Below are positions 25,465-37,352 of a stretch of DNA of 64,000 nucleotides, piece by piece. Positions within the stretch are counted from its first letter, which is position 1, and every line of letters begins with the position of its first letter. The notes beneath the pieces are model-generated. The model saw nothing but the letters and a program-made list of their open reading frames with translations, had not been told where the DNA came from and made no database searches. The position numbers and the translations under genes were made by a program. Source of the stretch: Epiperipatus broadwayi (Eukaryota > Onychophora > Udeonychophora > Euonychophora > Peripatidae); contig JAQFVV010000941.1 in the NCBI GenBank assembly GCA_028023455.1, positions 1 to 64,000 of the forward strand, given 5' to 3'.

Positions 25465-25495
25465 AGGGATTGAAAAGACGCACTCTTCAATCCCT
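25465..25495 (+). promoter_or_regulatory. Stem-loop in the putative 5' UTR
   Basis: AGGGATTGAA (25465-25474) pairs perfectly with TTCAATCCCT (25486-25495). After one mismatch two further pairs close a five-base loop. It ends 23 bases before the candidate ATG. It does not match the iron-responsive element loop. Its role, if any, is unknown. Confidence 0.4.
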
Positions 25496-25518
25496 TCAGT
25501 TGTTAAAAAAAAAAAGAA

Positions 25519-25619
25519 ATGAAACATCGCTTTTCTTATACTGAGGACAACAGGATCATCGGGGGATTTAATGTGGATTCCAAATGGCAAGCAACAGATA
25601 AAAGGAACGTTTTGAAATC
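25519..25619 (+). CDS. Candidate first coding exon, 33 codons, unknown protein
   Basis: An ATG at 25519 with G at -3 opens a frame of 33 codons plus two bases, beginning MKHRFSYTEDNR and ending DKRNVLK, then meets the donor GTAAGA at 25620. An in-frame TAA at 25504 means translation cannot start earlier in this frame. The composition (Asp, Glu, Arg, Trp, Gly present) differs from the Leu/Ile/Lys/Phe frames typical of this window. If the candidate promoter is real, the 5' UTR would be about 25400-25518. The fragment RIIGG recalls trypsin-like protease activation sites, but no signal peptide or other protease sequence is visible, so I do not name it. No convincing next exon was found; a CAG acceptor at about 26185 leads to a short frame only. 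It could instead be a small noncoding-RNA exon. Confidence 0.35.
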
Positions 25620-28069
25620 GTAAGAACTTTTTGAACTCTCAGCTTTAAATATAAATAATTTATGAATATTTCTAAACAAAAGAACTCTAAATACTAAACT
25701 TTTCAATATTTATAAATATAAGAATTTCCTATCTGACTAAAGTAGTTAAAATGTTATTTGATGTATTTCTTTTGTAAAATCATTTCCATTTATATTTTTA
25801 TTGTTCTTTAAGTTTTATTATGATTTCTGTTTTCCGATAAATTAAAATATATCAATGATAAACTTAAGTCGGGCGTGAATGGCTGTATAGATTTATAAAG
25901 TTATATTAGGAAAGGGTAATCTTAGGTTATTCGTGTCGTTGTTGAATTGGTTCAATGGATTGTATATATAGATGTAGTTAGTAGATGTAATGCAAGATTC
26001 GCTATGGGCAGAATCGCTTGTATACGCCGCACACATCCTCTTGCCTAGGGAATGCGATCGTAAGTTGGCAAAATGACCACAGTCCATTTCTATGGAGTTT
26101 TTTTTATTGTTCTTCTCATTAGATAGATGTAATATTTCTATCTGACGAGAGTCAATGTCTTATCTTAACCTATTTTGTGTTGCAGTATTTGTATTACATT
26201 GAATACATCGATATATCAGATGGATTGACACCAGGTTGACTTCGAACTTTTAGCCTAAGGTTAAATAGGGATAGAATGTTTTATCTTCAAATGCAAATCT
26301 ATGTAATCTATTCATACTTGACACTAAATAAAAATGCATCAAATTTAAGTTGTTTATAGACACTTGCATGGATTCGTTATCGGTTAATTATGTTGTGGGT
26401 TTTCATATTTGATCAAAATATATAGACATTCAATAAATAATGATACCTTATGGTGAGTATCTAAAATGTATTTATTCGGAGGGCTTTTAAGTTATTGGTG
26501 ACAATGCAAGCATCTTATGGTGAATGCTATTGGGTTACTTATAAATTTCCCTCTGCAATTGACGGTACCAATGATTTTGTATTTTGATCGTTTATGTTTA
26601 TTTTGAAATATTTTTGACCGTGGAATCTATGTAACCGATCTATACTCAACATTTTTAAACAAATCTGTGCGAACTAATAATAGTATAAAATTTAAAATGT
26701 AAATTAAAAATCTAAAATAAAAGTAAAAATAATGTTAAATGTTAAAGTAAACATATTAAAATAATAATGTTAAATCTTATATACAGTATATATGTGCGTA
26801 AATAAATTTTTGTATGTTAATTACTGGCAGTGGCTTATTTTATTTATTTTTTAATATTGAAATATAATTAGATAAGATATTATATTATTAAGTCTCTGCT
26901 ACTCCCTGAGCTAGTGACATGGGCTAACGACCGGATATCAAAATATATAAATAAATAAATAAAATCAAAAAATTTGTTTTACTTACGTATCTGCCTACTT
27001 TATCAATTTTTCTAGGTTCAAATGCCTAGATGGCGCCCTGTAGTGCAGATCACGTTAAGTGTTATTCTCCAGATCATTACAGTAGATAAAAATATATGCT
27101 TATTAGCTGCAAAGTTAACGTTTGAAATAATATGTCAGTAGTAATATATATATATTATTTACTAGCCTATTTCTTCCATCTATGTTTTATATGTTTTTCA
27201 TAAAATCTATCCCATACATTAACATTATAATATATGTTTAATTGACTTCTTTCATCTGTGTTTCCATGCATACATAAAATAGCATATATGAATAAAATAT
27301 AGTACTGGAGTCTTAAGATTTGTAGGCTGGCTTCTGACATAAATTTCCTGTGTGACATGTCCTGGTCAAAAAATATATAAGATAGAAGCTGATGGTTTTC
27401 AACTCTTTTCAGAATCAATAATTTATAATATTTATATGTAGGCTTTGAAATATTATAGAGAAGCTGTTACATTACTTCTCCAGTAGTTCAAACTTGACCA
27501 ATGTGAAAAGTAGCAACAATTGTTCCCTCAGAGCTAGATTTCTGCACATTCTTTAAATTAATAATAATCAGTTATTTCAGCTCACTATTTATAATAGTAC
27601 AAAGGAACTTTAAAATAATAATTCAATAACTCTTTTTTACTTAATTAGTAAAATAAGACAATAACTCAATTACTATTTTTCTGCTTTTAATTTACATTCC
27701 TTAAAACCAAAAATAAGCTAAAAAGTTTCTTAATCTTTTAAAATTTCGTAATCCTTTAAGTAAAAACAGACTATAGCACTAATCCTATAATTAATCTATA
27801 TTAAAAGAAAAAGCATCTTTGTTTTAAACAAATATTTTTTTCCCATTAAAACTTTATATTTTGATCAAAATCAAATAGACCTTTTTTAATAGATGGTTTT
27901 AAATAATTTACAATACTTTAAAATATCAAATATTATTACTTAATCAATACTTTTGTTATTCCAGATATATATATAATTTTTAATTACATGTATAATGTCT
28001 AAACTAAATTTAAAGGTTGTCATCCTTATTGTTAAATATTGCAAAATTTATCCCTCTACCAAATTCAGG
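25620..28069. other. Mixed stretch, no gene assigned
   Basis: About 25860-26660 is richer in G and C than most of the window, with a donor-like GTGAGT near 26454 and a 64-codon minus frame at 25893-26087, but I could not assemble a gene. A minus frame at 27167-27418 (ending WDRFYEKHIKHRWKK) is unassigned. A less AT-rich block lies at 26995-27065. Confidence 0.4.
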
Positions 28070-28790
28070 TTAACTCACAGAAAATTATGTTCTGGGATGC
28101 ATACCATCTAACAAATTAAGAAATCCCCCCAATCCCATCACTGCTAACCCTTCCAAATTATTTAATCATTAAAAGGTTTAAACAGTGGCATCTCAAACTG
28201 AAATTTTTTTATTTTTTGATTAAATTAAACCTGAGTGCTCTGTCCACATACCATTTTCTGGTCTATTGTAAAGGGTTCTCATGCTTGGACCCAGTCTGCC
28301 CATTATGTAAACAGGATGATGACACAATAATACATTTTGAGCCATTGTACATCACTTCAATGGGACAGAGACTTTATTTCATCAATATACAAACCTAGAG
28401 TGCCTCTCCTCACCGGACTGATTTCTAGCATATCCAACAGGATTTTCCATCCATAAGAATCATAGCTTTTCTGTTGTTTGCCTATTGGTTAAATAGGTGT
28501 GCACTCATTTATGGCCATACCTTGGTTGACTGTAAAAAAATACTTCTGGCAAAACTTCAGGCCATCAGAAACAGAGACAAAAAATTAGCTCCAACATACC
28601 TCTACAATGCTACATGGAGCCTTGTAGCAATGGACAATTTGTGATTGAATGATTGATTTTTTTATGCCCAGACCATTGCTATTGGGTTATGTAACCATTA
28701 TTATAGTGTCTGTTAACAATAAAACTCTGTTATTGCAATAATTTAATTCTTTGAGCTCACAATAAAATTTCTTGATAAAAAAAATTAATG
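28070..28790 (+). pseudogene. Degraded LINE 3' end, zinc-knuckle RT tail
   Basis: A frame at 28216-28398 reads CPLCKQDDDTIIHFEPLY, matching the C..C...(E/D)(E/D)T..H zinc-binding pattern found after the RT of many non-LTR retrotransposons. After a frame change, about 28455-28640 reads IIAFLLFAYWLNRCALIYGH and then KKILLAKLQAIRNRDKKLAP. The LNRCALIYGH part resembles ISMCALIFDN in the LINE at 28989-30523, suggesting related but separate elements. The tail has AATAAA-like signals near 28719 and 28760 and ends in an A-rich run at about 28776-28786. Stops and shifts show it is dead. Confidence 0.55.
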
Positions 28791-28799
28791 TAATTATAA

Positions 28800-28988
28800 G
28801 GAATTTGAACTATGACTTTCAAGTTCCCTACAACTATCCACTCTATCATTCAACCTACACATGACCATATATGAGTGCTGGTTCAACATGAAATATGTAT
28901 ATTGGAGTCATTTATCTTTTTTGCATGTATGTTGTCATGTGTATTGGTTGTATAAAATGGAGTTAATAATTGTAGAACTTGAAAATCT
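28800..28988. repeat. Small family C palindrome, split by the LINE
   Basis: Left part, reverse: GAATTTGAACTATGACTTTC, CAACTATCCACTCTATC, ACACATGACCATATATGAGT. Right part, forward: CATGTATGTTGTCATGTGTA, TTGGTTGTATAAAATGGAGT, GTAGAACTTGAAAATCT. These are inverted copies of the tRNA-like end of family C. The forward arm is cut at 28988 by a LINE insertion and resumes at 30535 (GAGTTCAATATATATT). Confidence 0.65.
28978..28988. repeat. LINE target-site duplication, left copy
   Basis: CTTGAAAATCT here is repeated exactly at 30524-30534 on the other side of the LINE. Confidence 0.8.
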
Positions 28989-30523
28989 TTTTTTTTTTTT
29001 TTTTTTTATGATATACTGTATAATATAATAATACTTTTTTATTAAACAAAGCAAAAAAAAAAACTATTTACATAATATTAAATGTACATATTGTAATGGT
29101 ATAAATATTTTTTCCTAACATCTACATTGATTCATATTTTTTACACAGATTTATAAACTCTTTTAAACAAATTTTGTATCCTATCATAAGTTTATCATTA
29201 TAAACTTTCAAATTGCACTGTTTTTAAAGATTTTATTAAAATTAAAATTAATATGTTTGCATGAAAATGATAATCAAAAATTAAAAATATATAAGAATCT
29301 GTAAGTGCATTCAGCTCCACATTTCGCACCTTGTAGGAGCATAACCACCCCATACCAATAAAAACGTTTTTCTTGGCCAAAATTTTAAACCTTTATAAAA
29401 CGTGTCATCCCATTCTTTTTCCATTTTTTTTTTCCAATATATCTTCTTGTTATCGAAGATGAGAGCACACATAGATATCCATATTGCTCTCATTACATGC
29501 ACAATAACTATGGCGTTATGAGGATTGAATAATACAATGTTCTCTTTAAATAAGAGTCTTAGATTTACAATAGGCTTATGAAAGACCATAGATCTCAAAT
29601 CACTAAAGGCTGTACATTCCTCCATCAGGTGAAGAAAGGTCTCGTCGGATCTGTTACAGCATTTGCATAGAATATCCAGGCCCATTTTCAGCCTTTGGTT
29701 TAAAAAAGTGGTGGTTGGCAAAATTCCATTTATCAATCTGAAAATAAATTTCATAACAGACTGTGATGTACAAATAGATTGGAAATTTTTTAGAATTTTT
29801 TTTAATGAGGCATTGAGCCAGGAGTTTTCATTAGAAAGCTCTCTATTTTTTAGCTCTTTATATTTTAAATTATCTAAGGTTTCTAAGTTTAGATCATCCT
29901 GGATATCCCTGTATGCAATCATCATATCATCAAAATAAGATACTCCGTCCGACCCCAGGTTAGAATCTAGATTAATATTCTGTGTTAGCGGCCTGAGCGA
30001 ATTATCGTCAATGATCCTTAAATAAGCTTTTGCCTTAATGAAGCTCACCAATGACTTAGGGTCAATTAAATTGAGACCCCCCTTCTCCAATCGGTAGCTG
30101 CATTATTTTAGTAGGTATCAGGCTATACTTCTTACCCCAAATATATCTTTTTGCCAATTGAATGATCTTAAGACTAGTGGCATTAAAGATTTTCATCCAT
30201 GGTCCATAGTAAGAGAGCACACCAACAGCAACAGCGTTAAAAACCTTTGCTCTGGTTGTTTCATACAATTTAAATGGAGAAAAGACATTTATTTTAGTTT
30301 CGATGATTTTTACGACCAGTTTGTTCAAATGGGCACTCATTTTAGTTTTAGACAGATAGAGAGGCAACCCTAGAAAGGAGGAAGGTGTGCCCAAGAAGTC
30401 ACATGGGATTCTCTTGGCAGTGGCCAATTGCCATGCAGACGACTTGGAAGACTGAATACATGAGCCTGTAGAGATCTGAAATTTATTTAAAATGTTAAAG
30501 ATTCTATGCACACTGGACACATT
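28989..30523 (-). mobile_element. 5'-truncated L1/Tx1-like non-LTR retrotransposon
   Basis: The element reads right to left. Its 3' end has a poly(A) tail (T run 28989-29007 on the plus strand) with an AATAAA signal at about 29038-29043. Its 5' end stops abruptly at about 30523 in the C-terminal part of the RT region. Identical 11-bp direct repeats (CTTGAAAATCT) flank it, the signature of target-primed reverse transcription. It landed in a family C repeat, so it is younger than that repeat. Confidence 0.85.
29311..30523 (-). pseudogene. LINE ORF2 fragment: RT C-terminus and zinc-binding tail
   Basis: The 5' piece (30523-30062) has NKFQISTGSCIQSSKSSAW, matching the end of the RT domain, then the thumb-like region LGLPLYLSKTK and IIQLAKRYIWGKKYSL. 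After a frame change near 30085 the 3' piece (30090-29311) starts GGLNLIDPKSLVSFIKAKAY and continues to a zinc-binding tail, CKCCNRSDETFLHLMEEC (residues about 142-159 of that piece). The break lies in a G6 run where five G would keep PIGEGGLNLID in frame, so it is a one-base insertion. The catalytic YADD region is absent through 5' truncation. Clade assignment to L1/Tx1 is from overall pattern. Confidence 0.82.
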
Positions 30524-30534
30524 CTTGAAAATCT
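30524..30534. repeat. LINE target-site duplication, right copy
   Basis: CTTGAAAATCT matches 28978-28988 exactly. The sequence that follows, GAGTTCAATATATATT, continues the interrupted family C repeat. Confidence 0.8.
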
Positions 30535-30560
30535 GAGTTCAATATATATTGCTACATAGT

Positions 30561-31259
30561 TGCATTAAAAATAATTATATAGCTGGAAGCACACTCCTCA
30601 AACTTAAATATAGAATTATTTAATTAATGGGGAAATATTTCATTTTTCCATGCACATTTTTTATAATAATAATGTATCTTCAATTAACTAACTATTTTAA
30701 GTTCCTGAGTGATGGTATGAAAATTTTCAAACATTAAATTTGTTAAATAATAATATGATTTTAATATGTGAATATTTTAATGAGTTATAAATGATTGTAG
30801 AAGGCAGAGAAATTTATAAAATAATCTAAACAAGTTTCTTTTCTTTCTCTTCAGTAATTATTATTAATTAGGAGCTTTAATTTAAACTATTAAAATGTAC
30901 TAAGAGAAAAATCATGATTTTTTTTTGTCAATTATTTAATGGATATTAAATTGTAACCTTAAAAGAGAGATAAAGTTTTATTTTTAATAGTATTTTTAAA
31001 AAGAAAAAATAATATGATTTGAATACTTTTGGTAAATGTCAGAGTTATTTTTTTTTCTTTTCTCTTTATCTCTTTTCAATACAAAAATCAAATCAGTGCA
31101 ATTAACCGATTATCTTGTTTTCCTTTTGCAAGAAAAAATTTTTAATTAGAAAGTGATGTCAATAATTTTATGATATTAATTTAAGTTCTTGATTTGTTTT
31201 TCAGTGTCTATGATTAAGGAGAGTAATAGCTGAGCAATTATATTTGTAAAAAAATTTCT
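30561..31259. other. AT-rich stretch, no gene seen
   Basis: Nothing recognised. Confidence 0.5.
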
Positions 31260-31623
31260 AATTGGTTGTTATAAAAATTATCAGGTTTAGAGATAGATTG
31301 TGATTGGCTTTTGTCCAAATTGTTCTAGAAAATTGGGTGTGTGAATAAGACAGAAAAATCAAGTGTCTGGTAACAAGTAGATATTCCTAACTTAGCTGTT
31401 GGAGAGAGAGCAGTCAAGTTTTAATCCAGCAGATAAAGAAGAAAGAAGCAGAAGTGTTCACTAAACTGTTGCATAATACAACAGGCATCTTAACCAATCT
31501 ATTGAAGAGAATAGAAGGCTTAATCAAGCTTTTAGCATACTGTCAGTATAGTCATAAAAATGGTTTTTATAATGAAAACCATGTACTAAATTCAGCTAAA
31601 AGCTAGACATTATTTTTCTCCAG
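31260..31623 (+). other. Candidate noncoding exon or transcribed segment
   Basis: A less AT-rich block begins with ATTGG (31261) and TATAAAA (31270-31276), carries a second ATTGG at 31303-31307 and ends at CAG|GTAACT (31621-31624), a reasonable donor. No frame longer than about nine codons starts with ATG inside it, so it would be a UTR or a noncoding RNA exon. The CCAAT-TATA spacing is too short for a classical promoter, so support is weak. Confidence 0.22.
31528..31603 (+). other. Potential three-way RNA junction
   Basis: GCTTTTAGC (31528-31536) pairs with GCTAAAAGC (31595-31603). Inside, ATACT/AGTAT (31537-31541/31545-31549) forms a small hairpin and ATGGTTTT/AAAACCAT (31560-31567/31575-31582) forms an eight-pair stem with a seven-base loop. 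All three stems are perfect. No known RNA family was recognised. Confidence 0.35.
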
Positions 31624-34600
31624 GTAACTTGCTGTTACTGGAATAAAAAAGTAGAGAAGTTACTCCCTAAAGTAATTTTCAACTTTGTTTTTAACAAAGA
31701 GCATGAGTCATTGTCTGTGTTAGTCTCACCTGAAAATTTTAGCAAAAAGAAATGGTTGAAATTTGCTATTTTTAACCTGGAGTTACTGTGAATCAAGAAA
31801 AGGACAAATTAGTCATGTACATGTCTAGAAACCTTCAAGGAGAAACTCATTTTGGAAAAAACTGGAAATTGTAACTTGAAATAATGACTTCTAAAACAAG
31901 ATATTTTTGTGTGCACACTAAATTTTCATGTATAGTAAAAAAAGAGATTTTTTTGTTGTTGTTGTTGTTGTTGTAAGAATTGATCATTTTAAATATTTTC
32001 ATTAAATTAATATTTTTAAATTGTGAACCTTTTTTAAAAAAAATCCACTCAATTGTTTCTTCAAAATTATTAAATTAATTTGTAGAAAATTGAATTTTTT
32101 GTAAATTTAATTTTTTTTCCCCTGTGGAAACATGTTTTTCTCTTTTCATTCATTTTTCCTCCTAAAATCCAACAAAAAATTAATTAACCTATGTTATTTT
32201 TGCAATTCTTGATTATTTTAAAGAAATAACTTAATTAATTACAAGTTAATTTATGAATAGAAAACAACTGATTGTTTATAATTTTTATGAAAATATATTT
32301 TTTGGAAATGAATGTTTAAAATTTTATACTATCATGTCATTTTTTTGTTTATTGTTAATCAATTAGTTATTAAATGATTGTTTTAAAAAAAAAATAGTCT
32401 TAATTTCTTTATTCTACCCAATTCCTGTTTCATAAATGGCAGTAAGTGTTACTTTATTTCATGACAGTTTAAAGTTTTATGCTTTTTTAAGTGATCCCAA
32501 TAAAACTAATTACTTATAATAGGGTAAACCTAGGAATTATTTGAAGTGATTTATAATAAGCTACTTTATTTATTTATTTATCACTTGCTCACAGTAATAG
32601 TTTATAGAGTTCTTCTTCCTGAGCTACATTTGTGCATAACAATTATATCAAGTAGCGGATTATGTTTAATGTTACAAACATCCAGTTGATGATGACTTCA
32701 TTATTTCTGTAATCCTGCTTGATGCAAAGGTCATGCACTACATTTTATTTTATTTATTATCTCTGTAGAAATTTGATTTACAGTTGGCCAGTACATTAAT
32801 GGTACTAAATGAGTGAAGCATTGATGATGGTCAGAATGTTTTTAGTATCTCAGCATTATTTGACTTATTGTTTGTTGTATTTTGATGCAGTAGCACCTAA
32901 GTATGTGCATTCAGATAATTATTGTTTGTATTCGTGCCCTGGCTTTGGCAGTAGCTAAATAATTTGCCTGGTCTATAGTGGACCACTTTCAAATACAATC
33001 ACCAGATTGACTGTTGATTTATTTTTATTGTTCATCATTCATGTTGATGAATAATTATTATTTTTATGTAAGGCTGGTGAACTTATAGTTAGTTCTGTGC
33101 TGATCTCTCATGCTCGTTCCTTTTATATTTAATTTCATATTTTGTTTATTTGGGGCTGAATATGGCTTCCCATCTCCTCATAATTCAGCCCTGATGTGAA
33201 AAAAAATGATTACCCAATTGTGGGATTGTAATCTCAGATTCTCTCTTATTAAGCCTACACATACTCTATACTCTGTGTTATGAGACCAATGTTATATTCA
33301 TATATTAAAATATAATTTAAAATTTTGTTTTATTAATGGATGACTTATCTCTTTAAAAGATATAATGAATAAACAAAAATGTTTAAATGTGTTATATACG
33401 AGAGTAACATTTCTTCATATATTATAATATATAAGAAAGATATTAACAATTTATAAAGTGAATTTAATTTTAAAATATTTATTTGTATAATCTATATATA
33501 ATCATGAGTATATGTTAAAATTTAAAAAAAAAAAAAACTCTTTTTTTTTTTGTGTGTATGTTGTTGTTTACTTTTATAACACTAATATTTGATTGGATAA
33601 ATTTGCTATCATCTGTTCTAGATAATATATTTTGGCTTAGTAACAATTATTTTTCTAAAAACATCGACACTGTGTCTCTCTATACTATTAAATAATACGA
33701 AAATATTATTTTGATATTGTCCAATTCCTAGACTTCATGCCTCTTCATTTATAATAATGTTTAATAGTATTTATTTATAAAATAAATTTAATTCACTTTA
33801 ATATTTTAAGTGTAAAAATTTAGTTTTACATACACTCAAACGTACACAGGCATATATTATGTTGTTATGCTTTTTTTCTTCTTTAGACAGATATAAAAAT
33901 TGATTTATCTTGACAAAATATCTATATAAGTAAAAGAGAAATATGCATAATATTTTTTACAAAATAAATTCAAATGTAATACTAACGCTTTGTTTTAGAT
34001 TAATATATATTAAATCCCGAAAATATTATATACCACTAACCGCTTTTTTAATGTTTACATTTTTTAATATTACTATCTTAACATTGATTGTAAATGTTTA
34101 ACCTTTTTTAATGGCAATAAAAAATAAAAATAAAAAACTTTAATTGTTATGTTTGTTACAATAATAGTTCTTACTTTCTGTATTTTGACTAATTATCTTA
34201 AGAAAATTTACAGAATTGTATATATCTAAAAGCTTTAAATATCAATAATGTAATAATTTACAATTTTCTACATTTAACATTTAATTCTAATTAAAAATAT
34301 TAACTGAAACATTTGAACTTATAAATACATACTATGTATATATGAATGCATGTTTATTTATAACCGTTACATTTTAAAAAATAAGGTATAAATGCGACCC
34401 CTAGTGTATGAATATAACATGGCTTTCTTTTTAATACATACATATTTTACTGCCTAACAGATTTTAATATTACTCTTAATATTTCTTTAAAAAATTGCAC
34501 ATTTATATTTTCCAAATTTATTATATATTTTTAATTGAAATATTATTTAATTATTTACTTATTAAGTTTTACTGTTTATTTTGTCGAGACATATTTTAAA

Positions 34601-34866
34601 ATTTTTTTAAAAAAAACTATTATTTATAATAAAGCAAAAACATTTTTTATTTAGTAACCGTTTTTTAACGCACATATATTTATATAACCAAAATCGTTTT
34701 ACAGAGCTAAGAACACTCTAGTAGCACCTTATAAAACATTAGTGAAAGTAAGAGCATTCATTACTCAATAGATTTGCCATCTGCCTATAGGTGGTGTTTG
34801 AGCGATTTTTCACTCTATTTTACATTTTAGCTAAGAATAATTAGATATCCATTTACTAATCAACAT
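31624..34866. other. Intergenic or intronic stretch with small structures
   Basis: A (TTG)n run lies at about 31952-31973. About 32600-33260 is less AT-rich and includes a nine-pair perfect stem GGGCTGAAT/ATTCAGCCC (33153-33161/33183-33191). No gene seen. Confidence 0.45.
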
Positions 34867-34867
34867 T

Positions 34868-34945
34868 GGAAGATTAGCTTAGTTGGCTATGGTCTAGATA
34901 TCTGGAAAAAAACATTCCAATCCTGATTAAAACCTGATAACAATT
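34868..34945 (+). pseudogene. tRNA-like remnant
   Basis: TAGCTTAGTTGG (34875-34886) matches the RNA polymerase III A box, and ATTCCAATCCT (34914-34924) is a weak B box at a normal distance. The acceptor arms do not pair and the T arm is poor, so it is a degraded tRNA or SINE head, not a functional gene. Confidence 0.25.
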
Positions 34946-35529
34946 TTAACATTTTCTTAGCCTTTTATTTCAATTCAAATTGTAAAAAGTCATATATGGA
35001 TGTGCTACTGCGGGATTAGAAGCATATTGCTTCATAGACTACATTGCTCTATCTTTAATCCATATAAATATTACTATTTCATTAACTTAATAATATAGTC
35101 AAATATATTAGATGTAATGATTCATTAAATTTTATTATATAGTTCTAAGACTGAATGGCAAAATATTATTTGACAATAGCAGAATTATTATTTTGGACAT
35201 GATATTGTACCTGCTTTTAAGCAAAAGACTTCACTTTTATATGATTTGTTCAAAACTGCTTGGAAGAAAATGGATCTAATTAAATGATTTATGCAGTCCT
35301 CTTCTGAAGAAATATAACTATGCTGTATAATATATAATAAAATACCTAATTTTAGCCTACAGACTGCATTCTAGGATTTGAATGTTTTATGATTTACAGT
35401 TTTATTTATGGGACAAACTAAATGGAGTATTCATAAAGCATGCTACTTCAGGATATAGCTAATTTCAGAATTTGCTTCAATTAAAGTATAAGCAATCACC
35501 ACATTGATTATCTTCTGGTTTATATTTAA

Positions 35530-36394
35530 ACCAATAAAGATCACATGATCACCATTTCTTATACTTGCTTATAACAGGCAAAACTCCCCATACAGTAATT
35601 CCACTCAGTGCAAGCCAGAGTAATCAATGGATGCCAGAAGACTTGTGCATAAAATCACTCTCTAGTGTCTACTTATCCAATATCCCCAGACTAGTTTCTG
35701 GCTTGTGGCCTTCATCAGTGAGGAGCGTGGGATCTGAAAGCACTGCACCAAGATCTTAGGATCTAATGCAAGGACCTCCAGCAGCCACCTTTTATCTCTA
35801 CTTAACTACAAAACTATCTCAAATTGAAAACACAATACTACTTTCAATCCAAGATCATTAGCTTATATAGTTATATAGATCTGAACTCAGTTCAGTACAT
35901 ATACATTTTTATGGCTTTGATTCTGTAATAATTATACCCACCACTATCCTATTAGGCAGGATTGGTTTTAAGCCAATAAACATTGCATGATCACCATTTC
36001 TTATGCTTGCTTATAACTTTTATTAAAACAGGCAAAACTCTCCATAACCAAAGACACCAAAATGTATAGGTACTGAACTGAGTTCAGACCTGTATTACTA
36101 TATAAGCTAATGAGCTTGGATTGAAAATATTATTGTGTTTTAATTTGAGACTCATAGTTTGTAGTTAAGTAGATATAAAAGGGGGCCTTTTGAAGGGTTG
36201 CATTAGATCCTAAGATCTAGATGCAGTGTTCTTAGATTCAAGGCTCCTCACTGATGAAGGCCACAAGCCAGAAACTAGTCTGGGGATATTGGATAAATAG
36301 GCACTAAATGGGGATTTTATACACAAGCCTTCTGGCATCCATTGATTACTCTGGCTTGCACTGAGTGGCAATATTGTATGGAGAGTTTTGCCTG
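35530..36394. repeat. Palindromic pair of family A with duplicated linker
   Basis: The left arm (35575 to about 35969, reverse) and right arm (about 36045-36394, forward) are inverted copies: GCAAGCCAGAGTAATCAATG mirrors CATTGATTACTCTGGCTTGC, and CAGACTAGTTTCTGGCTTGT mirrors CAAGCCAGAAACTAGTCTG. A linker of about 60-75 bases (CCAATAAA, TGATCACCATTTCTTAT, CTTGCTTATAAC, CAGGCAAAACTC) precedes the left arm at 35531-35592 and recurs directly at 35973-36044 between the arms. It is non-coding; the 64-codon frame at 35565-35759 is repeat-derived. Confidence 0.85.
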
Positions 36395-37352
36395 ATTTAT
36401 ATTTGTTAGATTATTTAAATATATAAGTTAATTATTTTAAAAATAGTCCCAAACTTATTTGTAAATTTTTAGATATTTAAAAAAAATTAGTTCCATTCAG
36501 GATTTGAATTATAATATGAAGAATTAATGTATTGACAATTATATCATTAGATATAATTTATTTTGGAAAAATCAAATTAGTTTGAATTTAACACGTTGTT
36601 TAAATTTTATGCTCGTCTTTTTATGATAAATATCTCATATCATTTGTTGTGCAAACAGCTGTAAATCTTATCATCTCTTTCAAGTAACCTTTTTTTGCTA
36701 TTTTTTAAAGCAAATATTGAAACATTGTTATAACTAATGGCATAAACAATAATAAGCCAATTTATTTTATTATAATAACTGATTATAAAAAAAAAATCTA
36801 CTGTTTTTAAAACATCACATTTCAATAAAAAAATCAATTTTGAAATGATATTTACATGTAACATATACTCATTTTAGTAGCAGTATGAAATACTGCTAGT
36901 AGCATTTACATGATTAAACAGTGTTGTAGTCATTGTAGATTAATATATACATATTTGTATAAACAGAGATTCTGACTATACATTGATTAGCATGTTCACT
37001 TATCTTGTTAAAGTAATGAGTTTTGTTTCTAGATGAAACTTAAAAACAGCTTTAAGAAACTAAAAATTCCTTAACAAGCTTACAATTTTATTTTATGAAA
37101 TTTATCATGGGTGAAATATGATACCAATTATATTTTAACAAATAAAGAAAAAATAGATACTAAAAACTAGAGAATAAATAAGAAAGTATTACTCCCTAAG
37201 TTTATTCTACTATATCATTATATTTCATACATTATAAATCTTAATAAGCATTTTAAAAGCAATCAATTAATTGTCTAATTTAATTATTATATTTTTCTCT
37301 GCTGGGAATTCATTTATAAATTTATATCTTCTAAGGTGATATGCCATTTTGT
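36395..37352. other. AT-rich stretch, no gene seen
   Basis: Nothing recognised. Confidence 0.5.

Noticed and set aside
25893-26087. 64-codon minus-strand frame with MDCGHFANLRSHSLGKRM
   Set aside because: The start half looks protein-like, but the rest runs into a TA-derived Tyr-Ile run and no splice sites or homology were recognised.
27167-27418. 83-codon minus-strand frame
   Set aside because: No recognisable domain; composition only slightly different from background.
29663-30373. Plus-strand frames opposite the LINE
   Set aside because: Antisense shadows of the LINE coding region.
34868-34945. Functional tRNA gene
   Set aside because: A box is good, but the acceptor stem does not pair and the T arm is poor; listed only as a remnant.
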